Assembly: GCF_019343195.1 (NCBI RefSeq)
Contig: NZ_RPHB01000002.1
Span: 372,001 to 436,000, forward strand
Direction of reading: 5' to 3'
DNA from: Arthrospiribacter ruber
Lineage (GTDB): Bacteria; Bacteroidota; Bacteroidia; Cytophagales; Cyclobacteriaceae
Length of the DNA: 64,000 nucleotides
The position numbers and the translations under genes are program-made. Below, in pieces: positions 17,833 to 26,854 of this stretch. Each line of letters opens with the position of its first letter. Positions within the stretch are counted from its first letter, which is position 1. The notes under the pieces are model-generated. The model was not told the origin of the DNA, searched no databases, and worked only from the letters and a program-made list of their open reading frames with translations.

Positions 17833-19761
17833 TTACTCCAAAAACTCATACACACTTTTATAACAATTTTTCTCCTCCACATAATCCAAAAATGCGGTGT
17901 AAAAGGGATGGCTACTCAATGTGGCGCTGTCTCCAATCACGATCATCTTTCTTTTTGCACGGGTAAGGGCCACATTCATCCGCCTGGTATCTGCGAGAAA
18001 GCCAATTTCCCCTTTGGCATTGGAGCGGACCAAGCTGATCAGCATGATATCTCTTTCTCTTCCTTGAAAACCATCAATGGAATCAATGGTCAAAAAAGCT
18101 GCATAATCTTTAAGGTTAGGGAATTCAAAAGTATCAAACAGCAACTCATTCAAGCGGCGCACCTGTGCCCTGTAAGGAGCAATCAACCCAATACTGAATT
18201 CTCTTTCTTTCAGCTGCCGGAGACCGATTCTTTTGACAAATGATTCCAGATAATTTAAGGCAAATCTGGCCTCTTCCAAGTTGTAAGTACTCAGAGATTC
18301 TTCTTCCACCTGCTCATTAAATCCGGAACCTGAGGTATCGACAAATTCCAAAACAGGTTCTTCTTCAAGAATATAATGTGCTTGGGTATTAGGAGCCGCC
18401 ATCAGCTCCCCTTGATAAAAGTGCCTGTTGGAAAAACCCATGATAAGCTCATGCATCCTGTATTGCTCTCTCAACATTACCGCACTACTCGGTTGCCTCA
18501 AAATGGCCTTTTCAAATAAAGTAATACCCAAACCGGATTTGGAGGCCTCAAATGACTTGATGGTAGGAGGCAGCTGTAAGTGGTCTCCGGCCATCACTAC
18601 TTTTTTTGCCTTTTGGATAGGAATCCATGTAGCAGCCTCCAAGCCCTGACCTGCCTCATCAATGAAGACGACGGGGAAACTAAAACTCTTCAAATATGAT
18701 GATGCAGCTCCTACCAAGGTACAAGCGATCACTTGGGAAGATTGAAAAATATCATAAACAATGTAGTCTTCGAGACTTTTTGCCTCGTCTCTACAGCGGT
18801 CTGCTTCTTCAAAATACCTTCTTCTCTGCATCCTCTCCTCATGCCCAAAGCTTCGTTTGTATTTCTTCCCCATCTTGACCAATTCATCAATAGACTTTTT
18901 CAAACGCTTCAAATCCTTATAACTAGCATGATTGGCTATTTTGGCATCAAGAGCCTGTAAAAGTATTTGCTCCTCCACCCGGGCAGGATGCCCCATTCTA
19001 AGGGCAGAAATATTTCTTTCTGAAAGTTTTTCCACCAAAAGGTCTACCGCTGCATTGCTGGGAGCACAGACCAATACTTGGCTATTGGTTTCTAGGGACT
19101 TTTCTATGGCGGCAACCAAGGTAGTGGTTTTACCTGTACCAGGAGGACCATGAATGATGGCCAGATCTTGAGCAGCAAGAGTCAAGGCTACAGCTTCATT
19201 CTGCCTTGCATTCAGTCTATCCATTGGATGAAAACCTAAACTTACTACACTTGGCTCTCTTTCTCCCAAAAGCACCCTTTTCAACTCCCCCAACCTAATG
19301 TTGTCCGCTTTAGAAACAGCAAGGAGCGCAATTTCCATTTCCCTATAACTGGCTTCATCAAAAAGCAGATCTATTCCAATCTTGCCTTTGTGAAACCATT
19401 CAGGTAATTCTTCCAACTGAAGTGTCACAGTCATAACATCTTTTTTGATTTGGTTGATTACACCATTGATTCTATTTTTTGGAGAACCATATAATTCATG
19501 ATTTGAAAAAATAGAAACAGATTTTCCGGATTGAAAAAGGTGTGCTTGTTTGCTATCCGATCTTTCAAGATCTATTATCAATCGCTCCCCATACCCAAAT
19601 CTGGTCTTTTTCAGGTTGACCGGGTACCAACAGATGCCCTCTTCTTTTTTGTCTAAAAGTGAACTGTAAAGAAATTTTTTCTTGTACTGTTCTAGGTCTT
19701 CCTGCCATTCCTGTTTTAAAAGTTTTAAAGAAATTTTTAATTCTTCCTGTATTTTTGTCAT
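17833..19761 (-). CDS. UPF1-like superfamily 1B DNA/RNA helicase
   Basis: The 642-residue protein is related to IGHMBP2/SMUBP-2 and UPF1-type helicases (AAA_11/AAA_12). The N-terminal 150 residues form a beta-barrel-like region. The helicase motifs follow: Walker A GPPGTGKTT, Walker B FIDEAGQGLEA, motif III AGDHLQLPP, YRMHELIMGFSN, IDGFQGRERDIMLIS (motif V) and MNVALTRAKRKMIVIGD (motif VI). It probably unwinds nucleic acid in the 5'-3' direction. It is a single gene with divergent and convergent neighbours. Related helicases occur both as housekeeping proteins and in defence islands; nothing here suggests a defence island. Confidence 0.9.
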   Translation of the reverse strand: MTKIQEELKISLKLLKQEWQEDLEQYKKKFLYSSLLDKKEEGICWYPVNLKKTRFGYGERLIIDLERSDSKQAHLFQSGKSVSIFSNHELYGSPKNRINGVINQIKKDVMTVTLQLEELPEWFHKGKIGIDLLFDEASYREMEIALLAVSKADNIRLGELKRVLLGEREPSVVSLGFHPMDRLNARQNEAVALTLAAQDLAIIHGPPGTGKTTTLVAAIEKSLETNSQVLVCAPSNAAVDLLVEKLSERNISALRMGHPARVEEQILLQALDAKIANHASYKDLKRLKKSIDELVKMGKKYKRSFGHEERMQRRRYFEEADRCRDEAKSLEDYIVYDIFQSSQVIACTLVGAASSYLKSFSFPVVFIDEAGQGLEAATWIPIQKAKKVVMAGDHLQLPPTIKSFEASKSGLGITLFEKAILRQPSSAVMLREQYRMHELIMGFSNRHFYQGELMAAPNTQAHYILEEEPVLEFVDTSGSGFNEQVEEESLSTYNLEEARFALNYLESFVKRIGLRQLKEREFSIGLIAPYRAQVRRLNELLFDTFEFPNLKDYAAFLTIDSIDGFQGRERDIMLISLVRSNAKGEIGFLADTRRMNVALTRAKRKMIVIGDSATLSSHPFYTAFLDYVEEKNCYKSVYEFLE

Positions 19762-19828
19762 CTATTACTAAATTTAGCTCAAATCTAACAGTTAAACACC
19801 ACCCTTAAAATACTGTTATACATCTGTT

Positions 19829-20422
19829 GTGAATTATTTAGCCCACGCATATCTATCATTTGAAGAACCTAAAGTACTGGTAGGTAACTTTATCGGTGAC
19901 TTTGTCAGAGGCGCTATAGAAAAATCCTATGAAAAAGAAATAGTCATAGGCGTAAAGCTTCACTGGGAAATAGACCATTTTACCGACAATCATCCGGTGG
20001 TAAAAGAGGCTCAGGAAATTCTAAGACCTGAATATGGAAGGTATTCAACTGTAATTACAGACATGTATTTTGATTACTTTTTGGCAAAATACTGGAAAAA
20101 CTACCATTCCCAACCGCTGCAGGATTATGTGCAAAACGTGTATGAAACCATTGAAAGTTTCAGAGAGGTGTTACCGGTAAAGTTTCTGAAGACTTTTGCT
20201 TACATGAAATATTATAATTGGCTGGGGGGATATGGAGAACTTGATGGTATCCGAAGAGCCATGACCGGCATGGCAAAAAAAACAAGGTTTCAGTCCAAAC
20301 TGGAAACTGCCCATATCTTTCTAGATGAGCACCATGAATACCTTCGTATTCACTTTGGGGATTTTTTCGAAGATTTGGTACAGCATTCCAAGGCCAAGTT
20401 AAGTGAATTGAAAAACCAATGA
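19829..20422 (+). CDS. ACP phosphodiesterase-like protein (AcpH/DUF479)
   Basis: The 197-residue protein matches the acyl-carrier-protein phosphodiesterase family, which removes the phosphopantetheine arm of ACP. It starts NYLAHAYLSF and continues VGNFIGDFVRG, giving the His and Asp residues of the HD-like metal site. KLHWEIDHFTDNHPVV and ITDMYFDYFLAKYW follow. The start codon is GTG, as no ATG lies before the conserved NYLAHA. It overlaps the next gene by four bases (ATGA), forming a two-gene operon. Bacteroidota members have not been shown biochemically to act on ACP, so the activity is by family. Confidence 0.83.
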   Translation: MNYLAHAYLSFEEPKVLVGNFIGDFVRGAIEKSYEKEIVIGVKLHWEIDHFTDNHPVVKEAQEILRPEYGRYSTVITDMYFDYFLAKYWKNYHSQPLQDYVQNVYETIESFREVLPVKFLKTFAYMKYYNWLGGYGELDGIRRAMTGMAKKTRFQSKLETAHIFLDEHHEYLRIHFGDFFEDLVQHSKAKLSELKNQ

Positions 20423-20883
20423 TTGTCTGTAAACCAAAAACAAGTACTTACCTGGCACTTGGTCTGATTGTAATTATTTTGATCAGTGGGCTGATCTACA
20501 CCTTGCACCATTTTGCCAATGTGCGGTCTTTTAGTCTAATCTTTTATCTTTTTTCCACAGTCCTCCTTACATTGGTGATTTTGTTACTTTTGGTCAAAAT
20601 GATGGCTTCCTATAAATTAATAGCTGCCGGAAAATCCCAGATTATCACAAGATTACCACTCCGGGGAAAAATCATATCATATGGTCTTGATCAGGTTTTG
20701 GTTTGGGAGGAAGAAAAAGTAACCACCAACAAGCGGGAATTCAAACAGACCACTATTGTTTTTGATGATAAAAGTTCCTTTACCCTCAGCAATCACGAAC
20801 ATGTCAATTATGAGGCTTTCGTAGTTTACCTCCAAAAAAAATTGCTTCAGAAAAGGGTCGATAAAATAAAAAAGAATCAATAA
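20419..20883 (+). CDS. Small two-helix membrane protein, unknown function
   Basis: The 154-residue protein has two hydrophobic helices (about 10-33 and 38-62) joined by a very short turn. A C-terminal soluble domain follows (about 70-145) with alternating beta strands (KIISYGLDQVLVWEEEKV, TIVFDDKSSFTLSN) that looks like a bacterial PH-type domain. It is translationally coupled to the AcpH-like gene. No known family is assigned with confidence. Confidence 0.7.
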   Translation: MIVCKPKTSTYLALGLIVIILISGLIYTLHHFANVRSFSLIFYLFSTVLLTLVILLLLVKMMASYKLIAAGKSQIITRLPLRGKIISYGLDQVLVWEEEKVTTNKREFKQTTIVFDDKSSFTLSNHEHVNYEAFVVYLQKKLLQKRVDKIKKNQ

Positions 20884-20962
20884 GCCTGGGCTTGGATTTT
20901 TATGACTTTTGTGGTCCAATAAATTTGTATTTAAGTAAAAAGATGATTCCAACTTAACTCCT

Positions 20963-22027
20963 TTAAAACCTTAACGCCATAGAAGTGGTGATAGCTGTAT
21001 TCCCCTTACTGAAGCGTGCAGCTGGCAATTCAAAAAAGGCCTCATCAGGTGTATAGAACTGCCTGAATTCCAACCTCAACATTGAAGAAGGTGTAACTAT
21101 ATAGTCCAGATTTAAAGATCCTCCGGAAACTTTCACTCCCTGATCAACAATAACTCCTCTCGGGTCTGAATAGTATTCCATCCTTCCCGCTAAAATGAAT
21201 TTTTCAAACAAATCTCTTTTGACTGAAGCTGTCACCCCGTACCAATGATTAACAAATGAGAAATAGGTATCTTCTATGCCATAGTCAGCACCGAAAGTAG
21301 CCCCCCATTTATTTTTCTCATACTGCAAATAGAAATTGTTGAAAAAACGTGCCCTGTAAACTGGCTGCGGAGATTCATTTCCAAAATAATTGGCATAATT
21401 GATTTCCATTCCTTCTATCGGCCTGTAATTGACCCCTGAGCCAAAGCCAATCGATTGGTTTCTAGGGTTTCTTTGTACATTCTGCCAGCCATTTGTGGCC
21501 CAAAAAATAATATCCAGTTTTTCATTCCATTCAAAAGTCAATCGTCCTCCGGTCAGAAAATAGGGGGAGTTTTCCGCCATCAGACTCCTGCTCAAGTGCC
21601 AGCAATCCATACCGTACCAACTTTCAAACCCTATATGAGAGGGCATGATCCCAATATCCAACCAGAGCCTATCCACTATTTTCACTCCCACAGATGCCTC
21701 GTTTACAAACTGTGCCCAGTTTGGCTCGCCAGCCATATTGTACTGGGCATAAGTGCCCGTCATCAATGCAAAATTGGCTCTGACGTTTTCTTCTTGATAG
21801 CTTGCTTTTAGAGATGCAAAATTGACACTGAACTCATTATGTCTATTAAAATTATATAGGAAATGAGGCCTTAGGTGATCCGACGGTTGATTGAAATCAT
21901 AGCTGTAATAAGTCTCTACGTATCCCGAAAAATCAAACTTGGATTTTGGCTTATCTTCTTGTGCAAAGACATTTTGTGTTACAAATTGTGTTACAAAAAA
22001 CAGAACAAGCAAACAGAAACTTTTCAT
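20963..22027 (-). CDS. Outer membrane beta-barrel porin (BBP2/OmpL-like)
   Basis: The 354-residue product has a signal peptide of about 22 residues ending in NVFA-QE. It then has an all-beta mature part starting FDFSGYVETYYSYDFN, the typical opening of the porin-2 (BBP2) family. Amphipathic strands with aromatic girdles recur (RLWLDIGIMPSHIGFESW, LTFEWNEKLDIIFWATNGW). The chain ends in ...SMALRF, with the terminal Phe recognised by the BAM machine. It probably forms a passive channel; the solute is unknown. The pyrophosphatase gene lies upstream on the same strand, separated by a terminator. Confidence 0.85.
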   Translation of the reverse strand: MKSFCLLVLFFVTQFVTQNVFAQEDKPKSKFDFSGYVETYYSYDFNQPSDHLRPHFLYNFNRHNEFSVNFASLKASYQEENVRANFALMTGTYAQYNMAGEPNWAQFVNEASVGVKIVDRLWLDIGIMPSHIGFESWYGMDCWHLSRSLMAENSPYFLTGGRLTFEWNEKLDIIFWATNGWQNVQRNPRNQSIGFGSGVNYRPIEGMEINYANYFGNESPQPVYRARFFNNFYLQYEKNKWGATFGADYGIEDTYFSFVNHWYGVTASVKRDLFEKFILAGRMEYYSDPRGVIVDQGVKVSGGSLNLDYIVTPSSMLRLEFRQFYTPDEAFFELPAARFSKGNTAITTSMALRF

Positions 22028-22048
22028 ATTCCTAAAAGTAAAAAATAA

Positions 22049-22069
22049 GCCCGGAAAAATTCTCCGGGC
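22049..22069 (-). terminator. Terminator after the pyrophosphatase gene
   Basis: The stem GCCCGGA/TCCGGGC with an AAAATTC loop is followed on the minus strand by TTATTTTTTAC. It begins 6 bases after the ppa stop and just before the porin start, so the porin needs its own promoter or read-through. Confidence 0.75.
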
Positions 22070-22074
22070 CCATT

Positions 22075-22614
22075 TTATCTTTGCGTTCTGAAATTTTGAT
22101 CATACAGATCTATGCTTTCCTGAATGATTTTATAGGCCTCTTCTTTTCCAAGGAAATCTTCTACTTTTACCTCCTTGTTTTCCAACTTTTTGTAATCTTC
22201 AAAAAACCTATGAACCTCTTTCATCAAATGCGGTGGCAATTCGTCGATGTCGTTGATGTAATTGACAGATTGGTCCTCTGCAGCTACAGCTATGATTTTA
22301 TCATCAGCTTCCCCTCCATCGACCATCCTCATCACTCCGATTACTTTGGCATTCACCAAGGTCATGGAAGGAATATCAATCTGTGAAATGATCAAAATAT
22401 CAAGAGGATCTTTGTCATCACAAAATGTCTGTGGTATAAACCCATAGTTAGCCGGATAGTGTACCGCAGAAAACAATACTCTGTCCAAAAGCAACATCCC
22501 TGTCTTTTTGTCCAATTCGTATTTTCCTTTGCTTCCTTTGGGAATTTCAATCACGCCCATCACAAATTCTGGGGCGCTTTTTCCTATTTGCACATCGTGC
22601 CATGGATTGATCAT
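22075..22614 (-). CDS. ppa: Inorganic pyrophosphatase, family I
   Basis: This soluble enzyme hydrolyses pyrophosphate to phosphate and pulls biosynthetic reactions forward. The 179 residues show [17 protein letters not shown] (substrate-binding Lys), [23 protein letters not shown] (metal-binding Asp cluster) and the metal-ligand Asp in the GGEADDKI region. [15 protein letters not shown] near the end is also typical. Size and order fit family I. It precedes the porin gene and follows the kinase of the ThiF cluster after about 130 bases. Confidence 0.96.
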   Translation of the reverse strand: MINPWHDVQIGKSAPEFVMGVIEIPKGSKGKYELDKKTGMLLLDRVLFSAVHYPANYGFIPQTFCDDKDPLDILIISQIDIPSMTLVNAKVIGVMRMVDGGEADDKIIAVAAEDQSVNYINDIDELPPHLMKEVHRFFEDYKKLENKEVKVEDFLGKEEAYKIIQESIDLYDQNFRTQR

Positions 22615-22745
22615 AACTAAAAACTTTAAATATCTCTTTTTGAAATGGCCTGCAAATTACAGCCTATTTGGATTATGGCAAAGTTTTAATACCCTTTTTG
22701 ACCGATGAACTCTCAATTGCAACACTTTATAAAGTGAAATTCATT

Positions 22746-24806
22746 TTAAAATTCATTTCCTTGTGAAATTGGCAGTGTAATATAGAAAGAAGTACCTTTC
22801 CCTTCTTCACTTTCCACTTGCAATTCGCCTTTGTGATTTTCCACTATGGTGTACACTATAGAAAGTCCAAGCCCGGTTCCCTGCCCTACTGCCTTGGTAG
22901 TAAAAAACGGTTCAAATATCCTGTTTTGCAGTTCCTTTGGTATACCCGGCCCATTATCTGAAAATTCAATCCTGACCTGATCTCCTTCTTTTGAGGTCTT
23001 GATCCATATCTTCGCCTGTGTATTATCCTTTGGATGATCCAGCAATGCATGTACGGCATTGTTAAGGATATTCATAAAAACCTGATTGATTTTCCCTGCC
23101 AGACATTCCACCTGAGGAATATCACCATATTCCTTTATTACTTCGATCTTATCTCCAATGGTACTGTTGAGTAAAACCAGGGTACTGTCTATCCCTTCAT
23201 GAAGATCTACTCTTTTGAGATCCAATTCATCAATCCTCGAAAAAATCCTGAGCCCCTTCACAATCTCCACTGTTCGTTTGGCTCCATCTTCCATTCCTTT
23301 AAGGAGTTGTTCTATTTCTTTGAGCAGGTAGTCCAGCTCCAGATCTTCCTCGAGAGATTTGAGTTCATTTTTGGAAGATTCCGAAAATTCCGCCCCTCCC
23401 TTTTGCCGGTAAGCCTCTACAATTTCCAAAATATCCTTGATGTCCCTTTTGAGAGGAGAGATGTTGGAAGAAACAAAATTGATGGGATTATTGATCTCAT
23501 GGGCAATTCCAGCAGTCAACTGACCAAGTGAAGCCATCTTTTCCTGATTGACCAGCTGAGTTTGCGTCTGCTGAAGGTCATGGAGTATCTGCTCAAGTTC
23601 CTCTGTTCTTTTCCGCACCTTTTCCTCCAACACTTCATTTTGCCGAAGCATCATAACTTCAGTTTCTTTCATGACCTTAAGCTTTTCACTTTGTTCTTTT
23701 TCCTTTTCTTCTTTTAATACATTGATCCTATAGGCTAAAGCCAATGAAAGCAAAATTGCCTCAATGGCGGTTCCGAGCAACATAGGCAGACTTGGAAAGG
23801 TCCCTAAGTAAACCAGCCCTGAATTATGCAGGATAAATGAAAATAAGCCTATTAAGAAAAAGGCCCAGGCAAACAAAAAATACTCTGCCGGCTTGAATTT
23901 CTTCCTTGCAACAACCACTGCTGTACTGATAAAGAATACAACCACCATTAGTCCGGCCAAGTCAGTGATATTGTGGCTCACTTCTACAAATCCGAGTAGT
24001 CTTGCTAAAAAACCTATAGAATATAGATAAGCTATCCCAGTGAGTATTTTGTCTAATTTCGGTGTATGATCTGAAGTTTTAAGAAATTTTTGAATAAAAA
24101 GTACTCCAAATATCCCAGAAGTGGAAGAAAAGAAAATAATGCTTACTTGATATAGTAATTTGCTATCCTGAAAAAAGAACAAATAGCTATATCCTAATAG
24201 GGATATTTGAGCTAATCCTATGCAAAGGATATAAAGGAAATAATAAAGGTAGCTCTTGTCCTGTACCAAAAAATAAAGAAAAAAATTATATAAAGCCAAG
24301 GCCAACATAATTCCGCAGTAGATAGAAACAAGCGTGAGTACCTGCTTGCTTTTCTTCTCTATACTCCCTCTTTCGTAGCTTGATATCGAAAACCTGACCG
24401 GATCGTCAGAATGAATTTTCAACTCCAAAAACCCCCTAGCATCCCTATACGCAGGAAGACTGAACATGGGGTTGGGGTAAAAATAAGATTCCAAAGCCAC
24501 CCGCTCCAGTTTTTCCAACTTCTCTCCATCTGGCCCGGTGTAATAGATTCCTGCAAAATCCAAAGTAGGATTGGAAATTTCAATCAAATCAGCTTTGGAG
24601 AAAACCGGGTTTGTAAGTGGAATTTTTAATAATAGCGTATCTGATAGAAAACCAAAATCATTATACCCCTGACTTTCAATGTCAAGCGACTTATATTTAA
24701 AATCTTCCAAATCATATATATAAATTTCAAAATCATCAATGGCTTGCTGGCTGGATTCTCCATAATACCGGAACACAAAAATCAATGCTGCCCCAAGAAA
24801 AAACAC
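22746..24806 (-). CDS. 7TMR-DISM sensor histidine kinase
   Basis: The protein has 686 residues. An extracytoplasmic all-beta DISM domain (about 25-150) is followed by seven transmembrane helices (about 155-362). A coiled coil (about 362-425) leads to a HisKA domain with H436 in GIAHEINNP and a GHKL ATPase ending in GQGTGLGLSIVYTIVENH. DISM domains are thought to bind carbohydrates or other small ligands. The start used is GTG directly after an in-frame TAG. In the other frame, from TTG at 24864, the codons encode a basic, then hydrophobic leader (MRINGKLQKNKQALLVAALG). It would join this ORF if the T6 run at 24798-24803 were one base shorter. The gene follows the GNAT-like and ThiF-like genes and shares their operon. 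The C-terminal kinase call is firm; the N-terminus is uncertain. Confidence 0.85.
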   Translation of the reverse strand: MFFLGAALIFVFRYYGESSQQAIDDFEIYIYDLEDFKYKSLDIESQGYNDFGFLSDTLLLKIPLTNPVFSKADLIEISNPTLDFAGIYYTGPDGEKLEKLERVALESYFYPNPMFSLPAYRDARGFLELKIHSDDPVRFSISSYERGSIEKKSKQVLTLVSIYCGIMLALALYNFFLYFLVQDKSYLYYFLYILCIGLAQISLLGYSYLFFFQDSKLLYQVSIIFFSSTSGIFGVLFIQKFLKTSDHTPKLDKILTGIAYLYSIGFLARLLGFVEVSHNITDLAGLMVVVFFISTAVVVARKKFKPAEYFLFAWAFFLIGLFSFILHNSGLVYLGTFPSLPMLLGTAIEAILLSLALAYRINVLKEEKEKEQSEKLKVMKETEVMMLRQNEVLEEKVRKRTEELEQILHDLQQTQTQLVNQEKMASLGQLTAGIAHEINNPINFVSSNISPLKRDIKDILEIVEAYRQKGGAEFSESSKNELKSLEEDLELDYLLKEIEQLLKGMEDGAKRTVEIVKGLRIFSRIDELDLKRVDLHEGIDSTLVLLNSTIGDKIEVIKEYGDIPQVECLAGKINQVFMNILNNAVHALLDHPKDNTQAKIWIKTSKEGDQVRIEFSDNGPGIPKELQNRIFEPFFTTKAVGQGTGLGLSIVYTIVENHKGELQVESEEGKGTSFYITLPISQGNEF

Positions 24807-24832
24807 CTAGGGCAGCAACCAGTAAAGCCTGT

Positions 24833-25576
24833 TTATTTTTTTGAAGCTTCCCATTGATGCGCAATTTCGCTGATATTTAGATCATAATGGATTTCCAAAG
24901 GTCCTTTATCACTTATTTCGGTCACTTGATGAAATGGATTATTTCTAAGGTAGTAAATTTTATCTCTTTGATGAACATCCGCCAAAGGCAAGTCATAAAC
25001 GTCTTTGATCTGCATGATAGTGGCAATCAAACCTTCTTTTGGATAAAGAAATGAACCTTCATCACCCAAGGACTTGATGATTTCGAAACCTACTGACTGG
25101 GAATTTTTGACGGTATAAGGTGAACAGAATGCCATTAGTGCCTTGAGCTTGAGAAATGAAGTGATCGCCACTCCGATTCTGATCAGGTAAATGCTGCCAA
25201 TGCCATATCCAGAAACAAGCCTTGAATTCCAAAGGCCACAATATTCAGCTACATTTTCATGCTTAAATTGCTCCATAAAAGAAACAATTTTAGGATCCTT
25301 TTCTAAGATGGCCCCTTCAAGAGGAAGCGGAAAATCTTCTGACCTCAATTGAATTCTTCCTCCACCCAACACAATATTGGGATCCTCCAAAGACTCTACC
25401 AATAGAAGAAATACATTTGGATTGTTGACCCAAGAAGTGTCCGCAGAAGTCACTTTGGTTACTCCATAGGATTCCAATACCTTAAAATGTCCGTCTATAT
25501 ATCGCTTCGTTTCATCAGGAGATGAAATTGCCCTTACAACCTTGATCTTTACCTTCATATCATTTGAGTATTTCAT
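24833..25576 (-). CDS. GNAT-fold acyltransferase-like protein (FeeM/autoinducer-synthase-like)
   Basis: The 247-residue protein appears to have an acyltransferase fold of the GNAT / N-acyl amino acid synthase / AHL-synthase type. VFLLLVESLEDPNIVLGGGR looks like the central strands. EYCGLWNSRLVSGYGIGSIY resembles the acyl-donor-binding beta strand and loop, and SPYTVKNSQSVGFEIIKSLG matches the late helix of GNAT enzymes. This assignment is by pattern only. The first ATG overlaps the ThiF-like gene by 17 bases; a second ATG six codons later starts just after that gene's stop. It lies between the ThiF-like gene and the kinase, suggesting a joint pathway. It could acylate an amino acid or peptide, but the substrate is unknown. 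Confidence 0.6.
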   Translation of the reverse strand: MKYSNDMKVKIKVVRAISSPDETKRYIDGHFKVLESYGVTKVTSADTSWVNNPNVFLLLVESLEDPNIVLGGGRIQLRSEDFPLPLEGAILEKDPKIVSFMEQFKHENVAEYCGLWNSRLVSGYGIGSIYLIRIGVAITSFLKLKALMAFCSPYTVKNSQSVGFEIIKSLGDEGSFLYPKEGLIATIMQIKDVYDLPLADVHQRDKIYYLRNNPFHQVTEISDKGPLEIHYDLNISEIAHQWEASKK

Positions 25577-26645
25577 CGAGGTCTACATAAAACCTGCCAG
25601 AATTTACTTGATGCCCCAATAATATCTCTCTGGCCAAATGGGTGCAGAACCCTCCACCCATAATTACCGAGGATGCCAACTGTGGCCAATTGGTAATGCT
25701 TTTACCGATTTCAGCTATACTGGACTTGGCCCGTGGTGACAATTTATCAAAATCCAATATAGCTCCCAAAACCTGCTTTTCCTTATGGGCAAAACCATCC
25801 AACAAACCTTCTTCATTTCCTAATCCAGAAAGTTTTCCATGAAAAACCGGTCTGTCAGGCTCAAGGTCAAACCTTTCAATATCCAGCATCCCCCTATCCG
25901 AGGTATCCATAAGCACAGGGGTTTGAAGTGCTTTGGCTTTGATCCTGGATCGAATCTTCATCTGAATAGAATCACATTCTTCTACCAAAAGATCCAATTT
26001 GCCTTCCCCTGTAAAAAAGTCCTCCATATTGTCTTCATTAAGCCCCTCTTTAAAGACACTTACTTTCAGATAAGGGTCCAATTCGGCAATTTCCCTCCTT
26101 ACAATTTCTGTTTTCTTAAGTCCAATATGGCAAATGGAAGTCCTTATTCTATTCAGATTCCCAAGTTCGACATGATCGAAGTCGGCAATTCTGAGCTCAC
26201 CACAGACCCTCTCCATTGCCAATCCCAATGCAACACTTTGTCCTACTGACAGCCCTACAATACCGATCTTCTTAGTGAAAAGCAGATCTTGTTCTTCTTG
26301 GGTTATTTTGAATTTGTTGCGGACAGTTCTTACCTCGACAAACTCCTTTTCCGGAAGGACTTTTACCAAAGCTCTTTTCCAGGGATAAAACACCCAATTC
26401 CCAAAACCATCCCCTTGCTTTTTTAAAAAATCCTTAGCCTCCTGCTCCAATTCCTGAGAATTGAATGTAATACGTGGATTCCTTAGCTTGATCAGGTCTC
26501 TTACCTGACTTTCCATACTGTCCAGCACAGCTACATACGGATCTTCCAAAAGCTCCGAAATCGTGGCCTCATCCTGAAAATCCGCAGGATCTAAAATGTG
26601 ATGTAAAACGGGGTTTAACTTTTCAAAACTTCCAATAATTTTCAT
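25560..26645 (-). CDS. ThiF/E1-like adenylyltransferase family protein (Rv1355c-like)
   Basis: The 361-residue protein has an N-terminal region of about 120 residues of unknown type. A Rossmann-like E1/ThiF domain follows (about 125-300). The nucleotide loop is GIVGLSVGQS and the adenylation segment is DFDHVELGNLNR (155-166), both characteristic of the superfamily. The catalytic Cys and the CxxC zinc motifs of ubiquitin-like E1 enzymes are not visible, so it probably adenylates without a thioester step. It resembles the ThiF part of the mycobacterial Rv1355c family, but the nitroreductase part of that family is not present in the same chain. It is the first gene of the operon with the GNAT-like protein and the kinase. 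No ubiquitin-like partner is encoded nearby. Confidence 0.7.
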   Translation of the reverse strand: MKIIGSFEKLNPVLHHILDPADFQDEATISELLEDPYVAVLDSMESQVRDLIKLRNPRITFNSQELEQEAKDFLKKQGDGFGNWVFYPWKRALVKVLPEKEFVEVRTVRNKFKITQEEQDLLFTKKIGIVGLSVGQSVALGLAMERVCGELRIADFDHVELGNLNRIRTSICHIGLKKTEIVRREIAELDPYLKVSVFKEGLNEDNMEDFFTGEGKLDLLVEECDSIQMKIRSRIKAKALQTPVLMDTSDRGMLDIERFDLEPDRPVFHGKLSGLGNEEGLLDGFAHKEKQVLGAILDFDKLSPRAKSSIAEIGKSITNWPQLASSVIMGGGFCTHLAREILLGHQVNSGRFYVDLDEILK

Positions 26646-26854
26646 TAAGTCAACAGAGGGGTGAATGTTAAGGGTAAAGTTATACCTTTGCCCTCATTTT
26701 AGTAAGAAAAAGAAAAATTTATTATGCTTAAACAGAAATATTTCGATATTTGACATAATTGATAACGGATTCAGTTAAATTATTTTAATAAATTATTTAA
26801 CTTTAATTTTATTCTAAATAAGAATTTACTGTTTTTAAAATTCCTGTGTCTTAT

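Noticed and set aside
17833-19761. Idea that the UPF1-like helicase is part of a defence island
   Set aside because: Neighbours are housekeeping genes (lepA, acpH-like), with no nuclease, methylase or mobile element nearby.
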